DNA of 64,000 bases from positions 17,546,001 through 17,610,000 of the forward strand of contig NC_087092.1 of NCBI RefSeq assembly GCF_963855985.1. The letters are read 5' to 3'. Of the stretch, positions 12,415-24,306 are shown piece by piece; positions within the stretch are counted from its first letter, which is position 1; each line of letters begins with the position of its first letter. Below the pieces are notes generated by a model. That model had not been told where the DNA came from, made no database searches, and saw only the letters and a list, made by a program, of their open reading frames with translations. Source of the DNA: Ostrinia nubilalis. Its lineage: Eukaryota; Arthropoda; Insecta; Lepidoptera; Crambidae. Position numbers and translations under genes: made by a program.

Positions 12415-13240
12415 CCCCTTATTACCGGGCCGGGGTGGGGTCAATATGCACCCCCAAGGTGGGGGTGGGGGTGTGTCACGTCACTGTCTCGGATCGCCAT
12501 CATGCCGTCCGGGCTTCTCGTTTGCGTCCGCCGGACAGTTTTAAACTTGAAGGGTAGGAGATATTTCACGGCGATTCTTATGAGTCGGGTGCTTTATTGA
12601 ATGCTGGGTTGTAGGGGACCGGTAGTTTTGTTTTTAAGGTATTATTGGGTCGACATTGACGGGTTGATGAAAAGCGGCTGAGGAAATAAATGTTTATGTG
12701 ACAGCAAGTTTGTAGCTTACACGTCAAGTATGTTTAAAATTTAAAATTAAAAAAGTAAGAGAAACAGATGAAGACTTTTTAATACAACGGACACAATAAA
12801 ATTGGACCATTTTATTTATTTTTAATTAAGAGATGAAAACCTTTAATTACTTGACCTACCTATCACTTATTCGCCTGCCTTGTTCTGCATTAAAAACCCA
12901 TACATTTACACACTAGTTTAATACTGTGTTGCAAGGTCAAAACTGACCTGCAGCTCTCCCTTTTATAAACAAGCACTTACCCAGAAAACTTCCACCAATA
13001 AAGCCAAAACGATCGCACTAAAACAGAATGCAGCCATCACTCACACCATCTCATAAATTCAGCAAAAAGGTATATACCAGTAATGCCAGTATGCAATCGC
13101 TCCGTCTTGCGTCTCAGTGCAGCAATATCAATCCATCTGGCGGGAGGGGGTGGTGGAAAGAGGGGGGGCGTCACGTCACTGTCTTAAATGACTGTCACGG
13201 GCGCACTCGAGCGCCATCTAGAGAAGAACGCTGGACGGCC
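12415..13240 (+). promoter_or_regulatory. Two G-rich islands each carrying GTCACGTCACTGTCT
   Basis: Islands at about 12420-12545 and 13130-13240 each have a run of G's directly followed by the same 15-mer GTCACGTCACTGTCT (12475-12489 and 13170-13184), 695 bp apart. The core TCACGTCA contains TGACG in reverse, the half site of CREB/ATF-type bZIP proteins. A regulatory role is inference; an old local duplication would look the same. Confidence 0.35.
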
Positions 13241-14388
13241 GTTGATATTACATCGTTATTTGTTATTGCCTCAGCTGTACATTGTAGTTGCGAATGGTTT
13301 GTTTGCGATTCGTTAATTAGAAACTGCTAGTGAAGGTAGTGCCCTCTGTCCTTAGCTTGTATTGTAATTGTAATGTAATAATACTATTCTGGTTTTTTTT
13401 TCAACACTACTGGACTTGACTTTGTGCAGAGAAAGAATGTCAAGTTCAAAATTCAGCAGCTTTAGCTTATCGTACTTAGCAGTAAAATGACACTTAAATT
13501 TTTGGTTGTTACAACAGAGGTCAACCCTTTTTTTTACGTCAGGAAATGCTTTGAGTATACCCACTGGTTGATGGGGACGGCCAGTGGGTTATTTGGGACT
13601 CTCAAGGTATAGTGTCAGAGACCACCATAGCCAACCAATATAGGTCAATCAGACAACGTCACGTGTTCTCCAAAGTAAGAAGTCATATTTCTTTTTCAAA
13701 CAGTCATATTCAGACTGAAATAATGCAGTGCATATTACAAACAAATTGAAGACATAAGTTATACAAACTCATAAAATACTCATCTTCTTTCAAGCAAGTA
13801 GGCTTTTAAAAAGCACTTACACTTTAGGCATATGCATTGATATAGTGACGTAGGTATCTAAAAGTAATAGATGTTAGTTTCGTAGTTCGTCCTTGTTACT
13901 TCCCAAAGCTGACACAAGCATCAAAACCAATACCCGCAAACAGTGACAAACACCAGCACAACATTAAATGCAAGTTAAAACATGCCAGCCCGCCGGGGCA
14001 CACTCTTGCATTATCAACTTGCGTCGAGATGACGCGCATCGCTGTCGTCCGCAAGTTTGCTCAGCTCTGGAAATTTCGCCCAGACTTGCTGAAGTTCGGC
14101 TCGAGTGACGAGCGATCGGGGACCTCTGCGGCTGACAGCAAAAGTGCACCCAAACTTCGGCGACCGTCAGGATTTCTTAGCTCGTTAATTTCGTTCCAGT
14201 AACTCGTGTTTGTAAGACGTGTCGGTGTTGGTTATGCGGAGTTTCGATCCATTGGCGCCTTCTGTGACGTTTCAAATGAAAGATTCGGGAACGTGGAATT
14301 TTCAAGACTTCTTTTTTTTATTTATGAAACTCAGTGGTCCAACTCAGTAGCTGACATTGTGAGACACTGTTTCACTGAGTCAAGCTTA
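13241..14388. other. Intergenic; GC-rich patch at 13970-14170
   Basis: No gene recognised. AAGTAGGCTTTTAAAAAGCA at 13797-13816 is a fragment of family D1. The patch at 13970-14170 is CpG-rich and gives an unconvincing 61-codon minus-strand frame. Confidence 0.4.
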
Positions 14389-14830
14389 AGTCACTCGTAC
14401 CTTGCGTCGCAGTAGCACCCAAGCAAGTGACTCACGCCCGTATTCACAAACATTACTACGAGATCTCACAGTGCGCGTGGACGCACAGGGTGACACACAA
14501 ACCAATCAAAGAGCTCTATTCAACGCTGTGCGTTCGATTTGCTGCTTCACTCAAGCAAGCATCATTTGTGAATACGGTGTTAGTCACGTCAGTGCAGTGG
14601 ACTGTCTCGCGATGACAGCCACTGCTGTTCCACTAGGTTTCATTTAGGTACTTTGCTGGGACTAAGTTGTTCCACTGAATTTCATTCGCTTTGTTACTGA
14701 ATTGAGTCAGCCAAAAGTCTTCAGTCACTCGTCTCTTGCGCCGGGACAGAGCCCAAGTGACTCGGTCACGTCACTACAGCGAGCTGTCCCTCGATGACAG
14801 CTACTGCATTGTTCCACTGATTTCAGTTTA
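14389..14830 (+). repeat. Duplicated module, one unit split by a MITE
   Basis: Unit 1 is 14389-14434 plus 14583-14647; unit 2 is 14723-14830. Both run AGTCACTCGT, CTTGCG, CAAGTGACTC, GTCACGTCA, CTCGATGACAGC (CTCGCGATGACAGC in unit 1) and GTTCCACT. GTTCCACT occurs a third time near 14669 and a GATGACAGCC echo is near 15240, so this may be a degenerate tandem array. The MITE at 14435-14579 sits in unit 1 only. Unit 2 gives the empty-site order (TGACTCGGTCACG), so duplication came before the insertion. Confidence 0.6.
14435..14579 (-). mobile_element. Harbinger-type MITE, family H1, copy 2
   Basis: Same ends as the copy at 5637 but in the opposite internal orientation (GAGATCTCACAGTGCGCGTG near the left end). 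Flanks are TCA (14432-14434) and TTA (14580-14582), one mutation away from a matching triplet. The right end has lost one G. Confidence 0.8.
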
Positions 14831-17800
14831 TTTTCTTATTGATATGCTGTTGACCTATTATCTCTTGTTTACACTACCAAGAGTACGACGCGTAAGATTG
14901 AATGTAATAATTTCTTTGCATTCATACTTTTCATCATCATCCTATATGTCATCATATTATTATCATCGTTTGCATTTTTAGATCTATTGACCATTTTCGT
15001 AACTAAAACAGAAGGACAAGTTTTTACACTAAATCGATATCGTCATAATTACTTTTATATTTATTACGATTGCCAACTTAATTGATTTAAATCACTTAAT
15101 CATAATAAACAATATTGTTTCCGACTGCTGGCCAGCACAATGAAGACTGCAGCAGTGAATTGACAGTGTATTACAACATTGTATTTATACGCTAGTCCGC
15201 AAGTGCGCCCTTTGAGCGGCGTCCAAGTCGGTCGTCCCCGATGACAGCCGTTACCGACTTGCTCCGGAACAAGTGACACGTCGGCTTATTTTGGATTGTG
15301 ACGTTATTGTCACGTCACTCTGACTTGTGCTTATTTTGGGTAACGATACATTGATGATATTCGCGCAAGTTACTTCATAATCGTAAAGGCTTATAAGTTG
15401 ATGTAACATGGGACATTTTCATAAATTGTTGGGCATGCGAATGAATTTGGTAAGTCGAGTATTTAGTTCCAGATCAGATGACACAATAACATCAGTCTCA
15501 GGATTTTATTAGGTCGAATTCCTAGGTTGTAAATAATATGATTTTTTTTGCGTTGGACACATTATGTAGCTGGTTCGATTGTCACATCAGACCTTGGTCC
15601 AGTATAGCCTGATGCCAGGGTTGTGACTTATGATTTCGGTTGTTACAAAAACACTATACTAGAAGTTATAAACGAAGTCCTTAAATAATATAAGCTGACT
15701 AAACTCTGCTAATAGTTTTAAGGGACAAAATGTACTAACAATACAGTTCCCAAAGCAATACAATAAAGACAGTCTAGGACGCCGCGCGTCATCCCGCGAC
15801 GCGCTGCGAGAGACGGCGTCACTTCTGTCTCACCGCTTCAGACGGTTGGATGCGACAGCGGGAACTAGCAGCATTCTTTGTTTTTGTGGCTGCAGTGTAT
15901 TAAATTGCAATGTTTGGGTTGATGATGTGGGCTTTTTCTTATAGGAAAAAGTTACGGGGAAGATCAGCGGCCAGCGCATAGGGAGAACGCAGAATCCAGG
16001 TCAACCAACTCCTGATGCTCACATTATTTACTGGGCATTTAAGAAGCATATGGCTGCATACGACTTGGTGAAAAGATAGTGTTGCAAGGTTTCGTTCCGT
16101 TATCACTTTTTATTAGACACTAAAAGATATTGACTTAGTAAACTCATAATAGTTAATGTTGCGTCCTTTTTTCACGTCTAAGAGACCAGCCAAGGAAGTG
16201 ACACAAGATGTCATCATGGTGATTTGTGAGACCATCAGAAATATGCTGAATCACGCCACATACAGTATATTTTGCCACAATTCCAAACCGTTGAGTTTTC
16301 CCGCAAATAGTTTCAAGCGCAAAATACAACAATTAAATTAAGACGTTCACGGCGCGCGACGCTTGTCACTGTCGCGGCGGCGTGACGCGGGAAGCGGCTT
16401 AATTCCTGGAAGAGACTCCGTCCGTCGAGACTTCAAGTCTTTGAGACCGAGTGGTACACTTGACTTGCGCGAATAGTTTTGGTGGAATAACTTGAACTAC
16501 GTCGCTTGTACGAGTCACTGTCGTGGATGTCACGTGTCTGTCACTTTGAGACGCAGCATCATTCTAGGAAGATATTTGCCAATTTTGATTCAAATGCAAA
16601 GATTCAAAGAGCAAATTGTCACGTGATGCACACAAACGATTTATGTAGATTTGCGAATGTCCCAGCACAAAACAAAAGTTGATTAATTATCACACTTACG
16701 AGTATCATAAGTATATTATATCTTTGATGATTAATTATTTATCAAAGAACTAAGCGATGTACTCGTACTTCTTGACAGATTACTTAATATTTAGCTAAGT
16801 GCTGCTAACACACAACGGTATATTAAGGTCAACTTTGTGACTCGTTAGTAAGGCATTCGTAAATAATCTTATTCATTTCGGAAAAATACTTACTGTATTT
16901 TAATTTACCCATAACGGGTTAGGGTTAAAGTAGCCAGCCTACTCTTCGCCTTCACCCCCACAATAGTGTCCCGTCTGATAGTGATCGGCCTTAAAAACTT
17001 CATCCGACTTGGCCTGCAAGGGACAGCTGTCCATTGCGTCGGCCAGCTGAAGCGTGGAGTGCAGTCGTCGTCGGAATTCGGAATGGACGCGATCGTTCGG
17101 CCTTTTGTTTTGGGCATGTGTCTTGCTAGTCCCGTCAGAATATCAAAGTTGGGTCGCGCGGGTTTGAATCCAACATGAGACTAATCAAGAACTTGGAGAA
17201 ATAATCACGGTCATTTATTGTTACATTTTAATTGGACCATCTGATTTATCAAAACATGCCTTATGAAGTGTTTCTCACATTAAACAGGGAATCTTCCCTC
17301 TCGTACTATCAAATTGGTTAATATTAGAATATGTTTCTCAAATCGTATCATATCGAACTATAAATAGTATGTAAATGTTAATGGTGAGAAATTCACAGAA
17401 CTAAATCCAGCTCCACCTGTTATTCTGGAAGTTTACTTCCAATCTGTATCGATATCCAGATTTAAACCCTTCGTTATCTTCAATGGAAACTAGTTTCAAT
17501 GGTTTCAATGTCAGTTTAAAGAATATGCTCATTTAATCTTAAACTGATTAAATTCATTCAAAAACCACCAAATACCCAAATGTAAAACTTACATTTTTTC
17601 CAATGAGAATCCTATAAGTGACTGCAATCGACATTTTACACATCAAATTAAAATTTAGCCAAAATCATCAATGTTTTTAAAGCAAAGCTTTGAACCTGTA
17701 CCTTTAGTTGTACCTGACGCCGACACATCCATGGTATTAAAGGGGAGGTCAAAAAAACCCATCGCTAATGTAACGTAAACAAATTTGTTGTTAGGCTGGG

Positions 17801-18156
17801 CGCACACGCGTCGCCTTTGCAGTCGCGCTGACGCGGCCAGACTTCCTGAAGGGTGAGTTCATGATAGCGGGCGGAGCGTGTGTGAAACTAGCTTTTTTAC
17901 AAGCTTTTATTGCTACATGTTTTATATTTCTCATCCAATTTTGACCTGCAATAATATTGATCGTTCATAAAAATCGTCTTCTATTTAAATCAAAGCATAC
18001 ACATTACACAATACCTATGCCAGAGTGCACAGTACTTAGCTGACTATATTATTATGCCATCCATCATTCGTCCTACCAGATAACTTACAAAGTTTAAATT
18101 CATTGGTATTGTTCAGGATCTAATGATCTTCTATAATTTGGAAATTCATCGTTACA
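14831..18156. other. Gene-free stretch with small GC-rich islands
   Basis: CpG-rich islands at about 15180-15325 (TCACGTCA at 15310-15317), 15780-15860, 16340-16440 and 16960-17170. CATGTTTCATCC-type AT-rich DNA lies between. GGCTGGGCGCACACG at 17794-17808 resembles a MITE terminus, but I found no inverted partner. No coding gene recognised. Confidence 0.4.
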
Positions 18157-18644
18157 TTGTATATTCAAAGACTAAAATCCATAAAATTTAAATTTCGCTT
18201 AAATAAATCAGCGAAGACGAAAGTCTACAATCAATGTGTGTTACCAGTGATAACTTATGGCTCGGAAACGTGGCCTCTCACTATAGGCCTTATACAGAAG
18301 CTCAAAGTTGCACAGCGTGCTATGGAGAGAGCTATGCTTGGTGTTTCTTTGCGAGATCGAATCAGAAATGAGGAAATCCGTAAACGAACTAAAGTCGCTG
18401 ACATAGCCCGACGGATTAGCAAGCTGAAGTGGCAATGGGCAGGGCACATAGTGCGCAGAACTGACGGCCGATGGGGCAGCAAGGTTCTGGAATGGAGGCC
18501 GCGTACCGGAAGGCGCAGCGTACAAGGTGGACCGACGACATCGTAAAGGTAGCAGGGAAGCGCTGGATGCAGGCCGCTACCAATCGATCAACGTGGAAAG
18601 CATTAGGGGAGGCCTATGTTCAGCAGTGGACGTCCTATGGCTGA
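18157..18644 (+). pseudogene. RTE-A reverse-transcriptase C-terminus (LINE fragment)
   Basis: The frame encodes the last part of an RTE-clade non-LTR polymerase. Recognisable blocks, in order, are VLPVITYGSETWPLT (about residues 29-43), QRAMERAMLGVSLRDRIRNE (54-73), DIARRISKLKWQWAGHIVRR (82-101) and WRPRTGRR (112-119), which is the usual region after the RT palm. At about 18515-18525 a deletion shifts the frame; the RWTDDIV... tail continues from 18525 in another frame and reaches its natural stop at 18642-18644 (WTSYG-stop). Everything upstream, including the endonuclease and RT catalytic motifs, is absent. It is dead but is the longest retroelement coding fragment in the window and fixes the identity of the shorter RTE-A ends. 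Confidence 0.9.
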
Positions 18645-18659
18645 CATGATGAAATCAGC

Positions 18660-19471
18660 GATATTACAAAACAAATGCCATCAAACCATTTAACATTGAT
18701 CAATACGAAACTTACAAAAGTAGGTACACTACTTTTACAACACCCTTTACTCCTTCGCTCCGCTTATCAGCATCCTCCCACCCTTAATACGTCCAGCGAT
18801 ACCCCCACGAAATAAGCGAATTAAAAGCTCAAAGTGAGCGAGCAAAGAAGCTCGTGCACACAATGCTTTATTCGGCTTATTTGTGGGGTGACTGACGCCT
18901 GACCTGAGGAGCCTTTGTGATCGGAAGGGTTAAGAAAAACAACAGACCAGAGTACTTGTGTTTTGGAATGTATTGGAAAATTATTGGATCAACGTATGAC
19001 TCTTTTCTTTGAAAAATAAAATGCTCCTCCTGTAATTCATGTACCTAAAGATTTAAGATGTCCACAAGAATCAGAACTTTTACTTAAAAAACGTCATTTC
19101 ATAAAATAAATAAATATTTGTGTTTACAATGGTGATATTTAAAGACCGTGGCATGTGGATTTAAGTAATTCCAACTGTGTAAAAATTCTTATAAGAATTG
19201 TGTGATTTTGGGGTAAATTAGAATTTAAATTAGTAGAGCTTTATCAGGCGTTAGAAAACTTATCGTGAATGCCTAGGGCCTAGGAAGTAGACCTTCATAA
19301 TTTCATCTCCATTTTTCAGGTGTCTCTGTCACTGTCTTTTATACTACCTTTAAGAATTGATATTTATGCTCTTGACCAGGTAGTTACTGGAGTTAAAACT
19401 GTCACAAAATAACCGAATTAGAATCGACAGCATGCAGAAACTGCCTTAATTCCAAAAAACTCCAATTGTAA
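18660..19471. other. Intergenic AT-rich DNA
   Basis: No gene or recognised repeat. Confidence 0.4.
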
Positions 19472-19530
19472 GTAACAAATGTACAGTCGCGAACAAAAAT
19501 CGTTCGATTTTTAATTAGCTGGGCACGTGA
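19472..19530 (+). repeat. Left arm of a 1.39-kb inverted duplication
   Basis: Begins GTAACAAATGTACAGTCGCG and continues through ATCGTTCGATTTTTAATTAG to CACGTGA. The reverse complement recurs at 20804-20864 with two mismatches in the first 47 bp; CACGTG is kept in both arms. It may be the ends of a decayed DNA transposon or an inverted duplication of a regulatory element. Confidence 0.65.
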
Positions 19531-20803
19531 TCCGAATGGCCGCCCGGAATGGAGTTACGTCGCTCCACAATTAGCGACGGGCTAATGAGTCGCCTTTGCG
19601 ATTGCATTTGCCCCGGATTGTATGTCTTCCAGACGTGTTACACGTTTTGGCAGAAGCCGAAGGGCGGCGCCGGACTCTGTCGTTTTGTAACGATCGCGCC
19701 AGGGTTTTATCCCATGAATTAAAGTTTTTGGCAACACAAATCCTTGTAATAGATTTTGTTGATTTGCAAGGTTTTTAACGTCGATATTAACAACACAAGT
19801 GGCCCAGAAAGTCATTAGTTTGAGGGACACTCAATATTTTGAAGAGAGGAAAAACAATGCTTTACAATTATTTCAATACTTTGTAAGTCAGGAATAACTT
19901 GAATAAAAGCAAATACCTACTTTAAAAAACAAAGAATAACGTAGTCTATTACTCTGAATCTACACTATTTATAATATTAACTGTGCACGAATCCCATAAG
20001 TGACAAAGTGATCTCCCCTAAACAACCTATGGTGTTATGGTTATGTTTGTCATTCCATCAACCCTTTCGCTGCCCACATTTTTACAATGGCCTCCTCGAA
20101 GAGGTCCCTCAAAGGCGTCACTCAGACCTCCCGCTAACCTCAAATACAGCATAGTGCACACGAGTGTCACGTGAACTCACCTTTTTTAAGATAAAGATAA
20201 ATAAGAAGTCGGATAAGTATCTAATTATGGTAATTAGCTCAGAATGTAGCTCACTTATTAGAAAGGTCAGATTGTCAATTAATAAAACTTAAAGTAAAAA
20301 AAAAGTTAATGGAAGTCAGTTGATATGTGATAAGTATAAGATAATTTTAGGACATTTACTTGATTCATTAATTTTGTATTGGCGTGAGCATTGATAGAGA
20401 TGGACAAATTACATTTTCTAATTTGCATTTTAGGCTTCTTTTAGTGTTATTCTTATTAGAAATATTACTTTCCATGAACTAATTAATTAATAATAATATC
20501 TAATTTGAATGTAGTTTTAAAGATCAGTCACTTTAAGGTGTCATTGCAGGGTAAAAAGCATTTAACTTGGAGTAAGTATCTATCATTTACTTCAAAATTT
20601 TTATCAACCCCATCTACTTTCATTCCACCATCTTTTTAAAGCCTAAAAACAAATGCAAATAACAATAAATATATTCAATCATAATTATTCTGGTACGTGC
20701 CACAGCAACATAAGTTTTTATTGCAAAAAAACTAGTCAATTCCAAGACGATCGCGACCCTAGCGCCCTCTGTGATGAACTAAACAAGCCGCTCGGCAGGC
20801 CGG
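19531..20803. other. DNA between the inverted arms
   Basis: A CpG-rich block follows the left arm (19530-19700) and another precedes the right arm (20740-20800); they are not clearly alike. The middle is AT-rich. No transposase frame is visible. Confidence 0.4.
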
Positions 20804-20864
20804 TCACGTGCTCGCTCCTAATTAAAAATCGAGCGATTTTTGTCCGCGACTGTACATTTGTTAC
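20804..20864 (-). repeat. Right arm of the 1.39-kb inverted duplication
   Basis: Reverse complement of 19472-19530: CACGTG, then CTAATTAAAAATCGAGCGAT, and ending CGCGACTGTACATTTGTTAC. Confidence 0.65.
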
Positions 20865-21139
20865 GTGGACCCGATTGGGAATTTGATTTGGGTCATCTTG
20901 TTTTAGACCTATCTCGTATCTTAGGTTATGTCAAATCCTGACTGTTTGAAATTTTTGTACTCGGGCGAAATACGTTTTAGTACACTGTGCCAATAAAAAT
21001 CATTTAAACAAGCTCTGTAATTTCAAATACATACTTAGTTTAATATCGAAAACTTCATCAAGAATACATAATTCCCATTCCTAAAAGTTATATGATAAAT
21101 TTTTTGAGGGAAAAAGTAGTTTTTGTGTCCTCGATCAAG

Positions 21140-21243
21140 AGACCTACACAAACATTCGCGTGAAAATTTTCATACACAGTTTACTAGTTTTTGCGTGAAC
21201 CGAAGACCTACACAAATATTCGCATTTATAAAATTAGTATGAT
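21140..21243 (-). mobile_element. Helitron relic
   Basis: Near its right end the plus strand reads ATTCGCATTTATAAAATTAGTAT, the complement of the TACTAATATTATAAATGCG start of the Helitron at 5111-5296. GACCTACACAAAYATTCGC occurs twice inside. The CTAG 3' end is not convincing, so this is a partial or rearranged copy. Confidence 0.45.
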
Positions 21244-23372
21244 CCGTTCCACAAACACAGACACTCATCTCACCTTTTTCATTCCGCAACTTTCTTATTG
21301 CCACTAGTTCACATACGAAACTTCTTTTGTCTGTCGAATCCAATCCCAAAAAACTCCCTTCAGCACCTCCGAAGCTATCAAATTTTGAGACACACCGATG
21401 TCTAAATAAATAAGAAATATCCCGGCATTCTAAGGTACACCCGGGCTGTACGTAATTCTTTACGGCCACCCTCCCCCCATCCGAAGCTCATGCTTACAAA
21501 CTGTCGCATTACCGTGCAACAATGCAGCTTTTGACACGCCAAAATGGACTCTATCACGACTCAATACGACTGTCAGGACTCCACACACCAGCTCACAAAA
21601 CTAGAAAAAAAATGAGCGATTCGCAACTCTACGACAAAGGCATAAGGTTGTCCGGCTTGATTAAGTCTGCATTGTTGATTTCGAGCTAATGACATTGGAA
21701 AACAAAGAGGTTTCTTTGCAATGGCCCGTCTGAGGGCGCACGTCGTAGACTAAGAATTAAATGGACAATTCGCTGTAAAGACAAATTCCGAATTAGGTAT
21801 CAGACGTTTCGCTCGAGTTTAATGTTGGCCTTTGACTTTTTAATAATCTTTGACTCTTGATTCAATTTTCAATTAAAACTTCACTCTAACCACTCTACTA
21901 ATACTCTCTCAATCACAATAGCCGATAAAATACATCGAACGGTATCAAACCCGTAACTTAACTCTATCGCTATCAGAAAACTCCCTTAAGAAAACTACAA
22001 TCGCAAATACACTTACCGGCGTCTAATAATGAGGCCGGTTACCATCAATAGTTTCGTAGGTAACAAGACAATGCACTACCACAACGTTGCAGTCATTCTG
22101 CGCGTTTAGGACGCGGAGCCCAATCGGCTTGAGTGAAAACTGCCATAAACGGGCGGAATGGCCCTGCCGAGACGTAGAGTAAGCGCGCAGACAATACAGG
22201 TTTACTATTATTGAATCGTAAAAATAAAGGATTTAGATTATTGTGCAGGTGCAGTCTAGAAGACGTACTAGAACTGAGAAGGGACTATTAGGGAATTAAT
22301 GAAATAAAACGAAATGGAATACATGGTCGTGGCTTTAGTTTGAAGATGTTTAAGTACGAGTAATGTGCTGAATACTAAACATTTATAATTATGTACACAC
22401 GACAGCACATCAAGCTACCCTTTTTTGTTGCATACTCGCCCCTATTACAACTGCACAAGAACCCGCAGTGGTTACGTTGACGTGCCGTCGTCCGTACTTA
22501 CTTGTAAAGTTTGTACTTAACTCAGAAATATTTGCGACAAAGTATAACAGATATCATTAAAATGTTATGAAATTACAGAAATTAAAAGCAACAAGCATGT
22601 CTCAGTCACAAAATATCTCAGTGCTAAATGGTTTAGAACAATACCAAAATGAACCAATCTCTTGAGTGAAAACTGAAAGTGGGCAGACTAATGGAGTGAA
22701 ACAGACGACTATGGGATTGCGTTACTCCAATTCAAGGTTTCAATGAAGATGTAGTAGTAGTTGTTTATGTTTATGAATGAACAATTTTATGTCGGAATAG
22801 AAACGTAAGACTAAAGAGAAAGGAGTAGGTTTTTACTGTTTTTAAAAATAGATTTTTAAATGAGGTCCGTTTTATTAACATACTGTGGCGACTTTTAGAA
22901 CAACACATTCTGGTCCATATTTATTTCCTTGTAAAGGTATTTGTGTTGTTGTGCAAATAAATAAACATTAAAATTTGATGTGTTCCAAATTTGATCAAAA
23001 TAAACAAATCAATTTCGCCAGCGCGTAGGCACAAACTAAGTAGGTGTTAACCGTTCTGCGCCATAATCTTTGGTAAATAAAGGATTTCTCGGCTATCCGG
23101 AGTAGGTTAGGCAGGGTCGACGGCCCGTGAGCGCAAACAAAGTGATTGACCATAAGAATGGTGTTTGAAAAGCTTTGTTTCCGTACCATTGTTGTGGAAT
23201 GGGGTACAGTTGTGGTAACTGGCACAGTTAGCGGCTAGTTAGTATTTGCATAGTTTTTTATGGTCAACAAGGCAGGTATTAGTCCTGGATTTTATTGACC
23301 ATTACATCAGACTATACATCTTTGTTGAAAAATAGCCTTTATTACAACTAAATAGGACTCGCTGGTGACTCT
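21244..23372. other. Gene-free stretch
   Basis: AT-rich with a mildly GC-rich patch at 22030-22200. Open frames of 99 and 76 codons on the minus strand (21170-21469, 22995-23225) have no recognisable content. Confidence 0.45.
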
Positions 23373-23384
23373 ACATTAGGTTAA

Positions 23385-23433
23385 TCATCATCATCTCAGC
23401 CATAGGACGTCCACTGCTGAACATAGGCCTGAC
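23385..23433 (-). mobile_element. RTE-A 3' end, 49 bp
   Basis: (TCA)n then TCTCAGCCATAGGACGTCCA and CTGCTGAACATAGGCCT. Flanks ACATTAGGTTAA (23373-23384) and ACATTAGGTCAA (23434-23445) form a 12-bp target duplication with one mismatch. An extreme 5' truncation. Confidence 0.88.
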
Positions 23434-23445
23434 ACATTAGGTCAA

Positions 23446-24181
23446 TATATTGAAGTAATTGAATCATTTTATGACGCGAAATCTACTTATGACACAATGG
23501 CAAAGCAATTTAATAAAAAGGTAGACTGTGGAACAGAAGAATCGTTGAATACCAAAATTGGCCATCTCTAGCTGTTTGGCCTGCACATTGTACAAGGCTG
23601 TCTCCCTCTCTTTACATTGTACTTATCAAAGAACAGGAACAAAACTTGCTGCAGTTAAGTGATTGTTACAAACCTAGAAACAAATATATTTATTAAGAAT
23701 CATTAATAAAATGTTCAAATGTTAAAATCACTGCTAATTGTCGAGGCGAAGAAAATCGGCAAGACTTGGAGCGAGATCATGCGAAGCTCAAGACCGAACG
23801 CGATAGAGGACTGTTGTGGACGCCCTCTGCCCCATCTAGGGGGCATAGGACCTTAAGTCAAGTAAGTCATTGCTAAAATGACAAGCTAAATAAAAAAACC
23901 TAACTTTTAAACATACCAAAGACCTAAATGTTTCACCAGGCCTTTAATCTATAGCTTTTAAGGCTAATGCGTTACAACCAACATCCCACATCTTGTTGGC
24001 CATTCGGATGGTAATTTAACTGCCGGCAAGCACTGCCGTCCACTGCTTGATGGATATCTTAATAGAGCGCGTTTGGACAATCTTGACTTTCAATTTGAAA
24101 CATCGTGATACAAGATGAAATGTTCGTACCAAAATTTCAGTTGTCAGTCGAAAAGTATATTTTATAGCTGTTAAATAACAA
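23446..24181. other. Intergenic AT-rich DNA
   Basis: No gene or recognised repeat. Confidence 0.4.
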
Positions 24182-24306
24182 CGGCAATATTCACAAACAT
24201 TAGTATGAGGTCTCACAGTGCGCGTGGACAGACAGAGCTGTATATTCCACGCTGTGCGTTCGATTTGCTGCTTCACATAAGCAAGCATCGTTTGTGAATA
24301 CGGGCG
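24182..24306 (-). mobile_element. Harbinger-type MITE, family H1, copy 3
   Basis: Right end GTTTGTGAATACGGGCG is perfect; the left end is mutated (CGGCAATATTCACAAAC). The interior has lost about 20 bp relative to the other copies. Flanks CAA and AAA are decayed triplets. Confidence 0.75.

Noticed and set aside
17794..17885. GGCTGGGCGCACACG as a MITE end
   Set aside because: The word resembles MITE termini I know, but no inverted partner was found nearby, so no element was called.
18241..18525. Minus-strand open frames opposite the RTE-A fragment
   Set aside because: They are antisense shadows of the reverse-transcriptase remnant on the plus strand.
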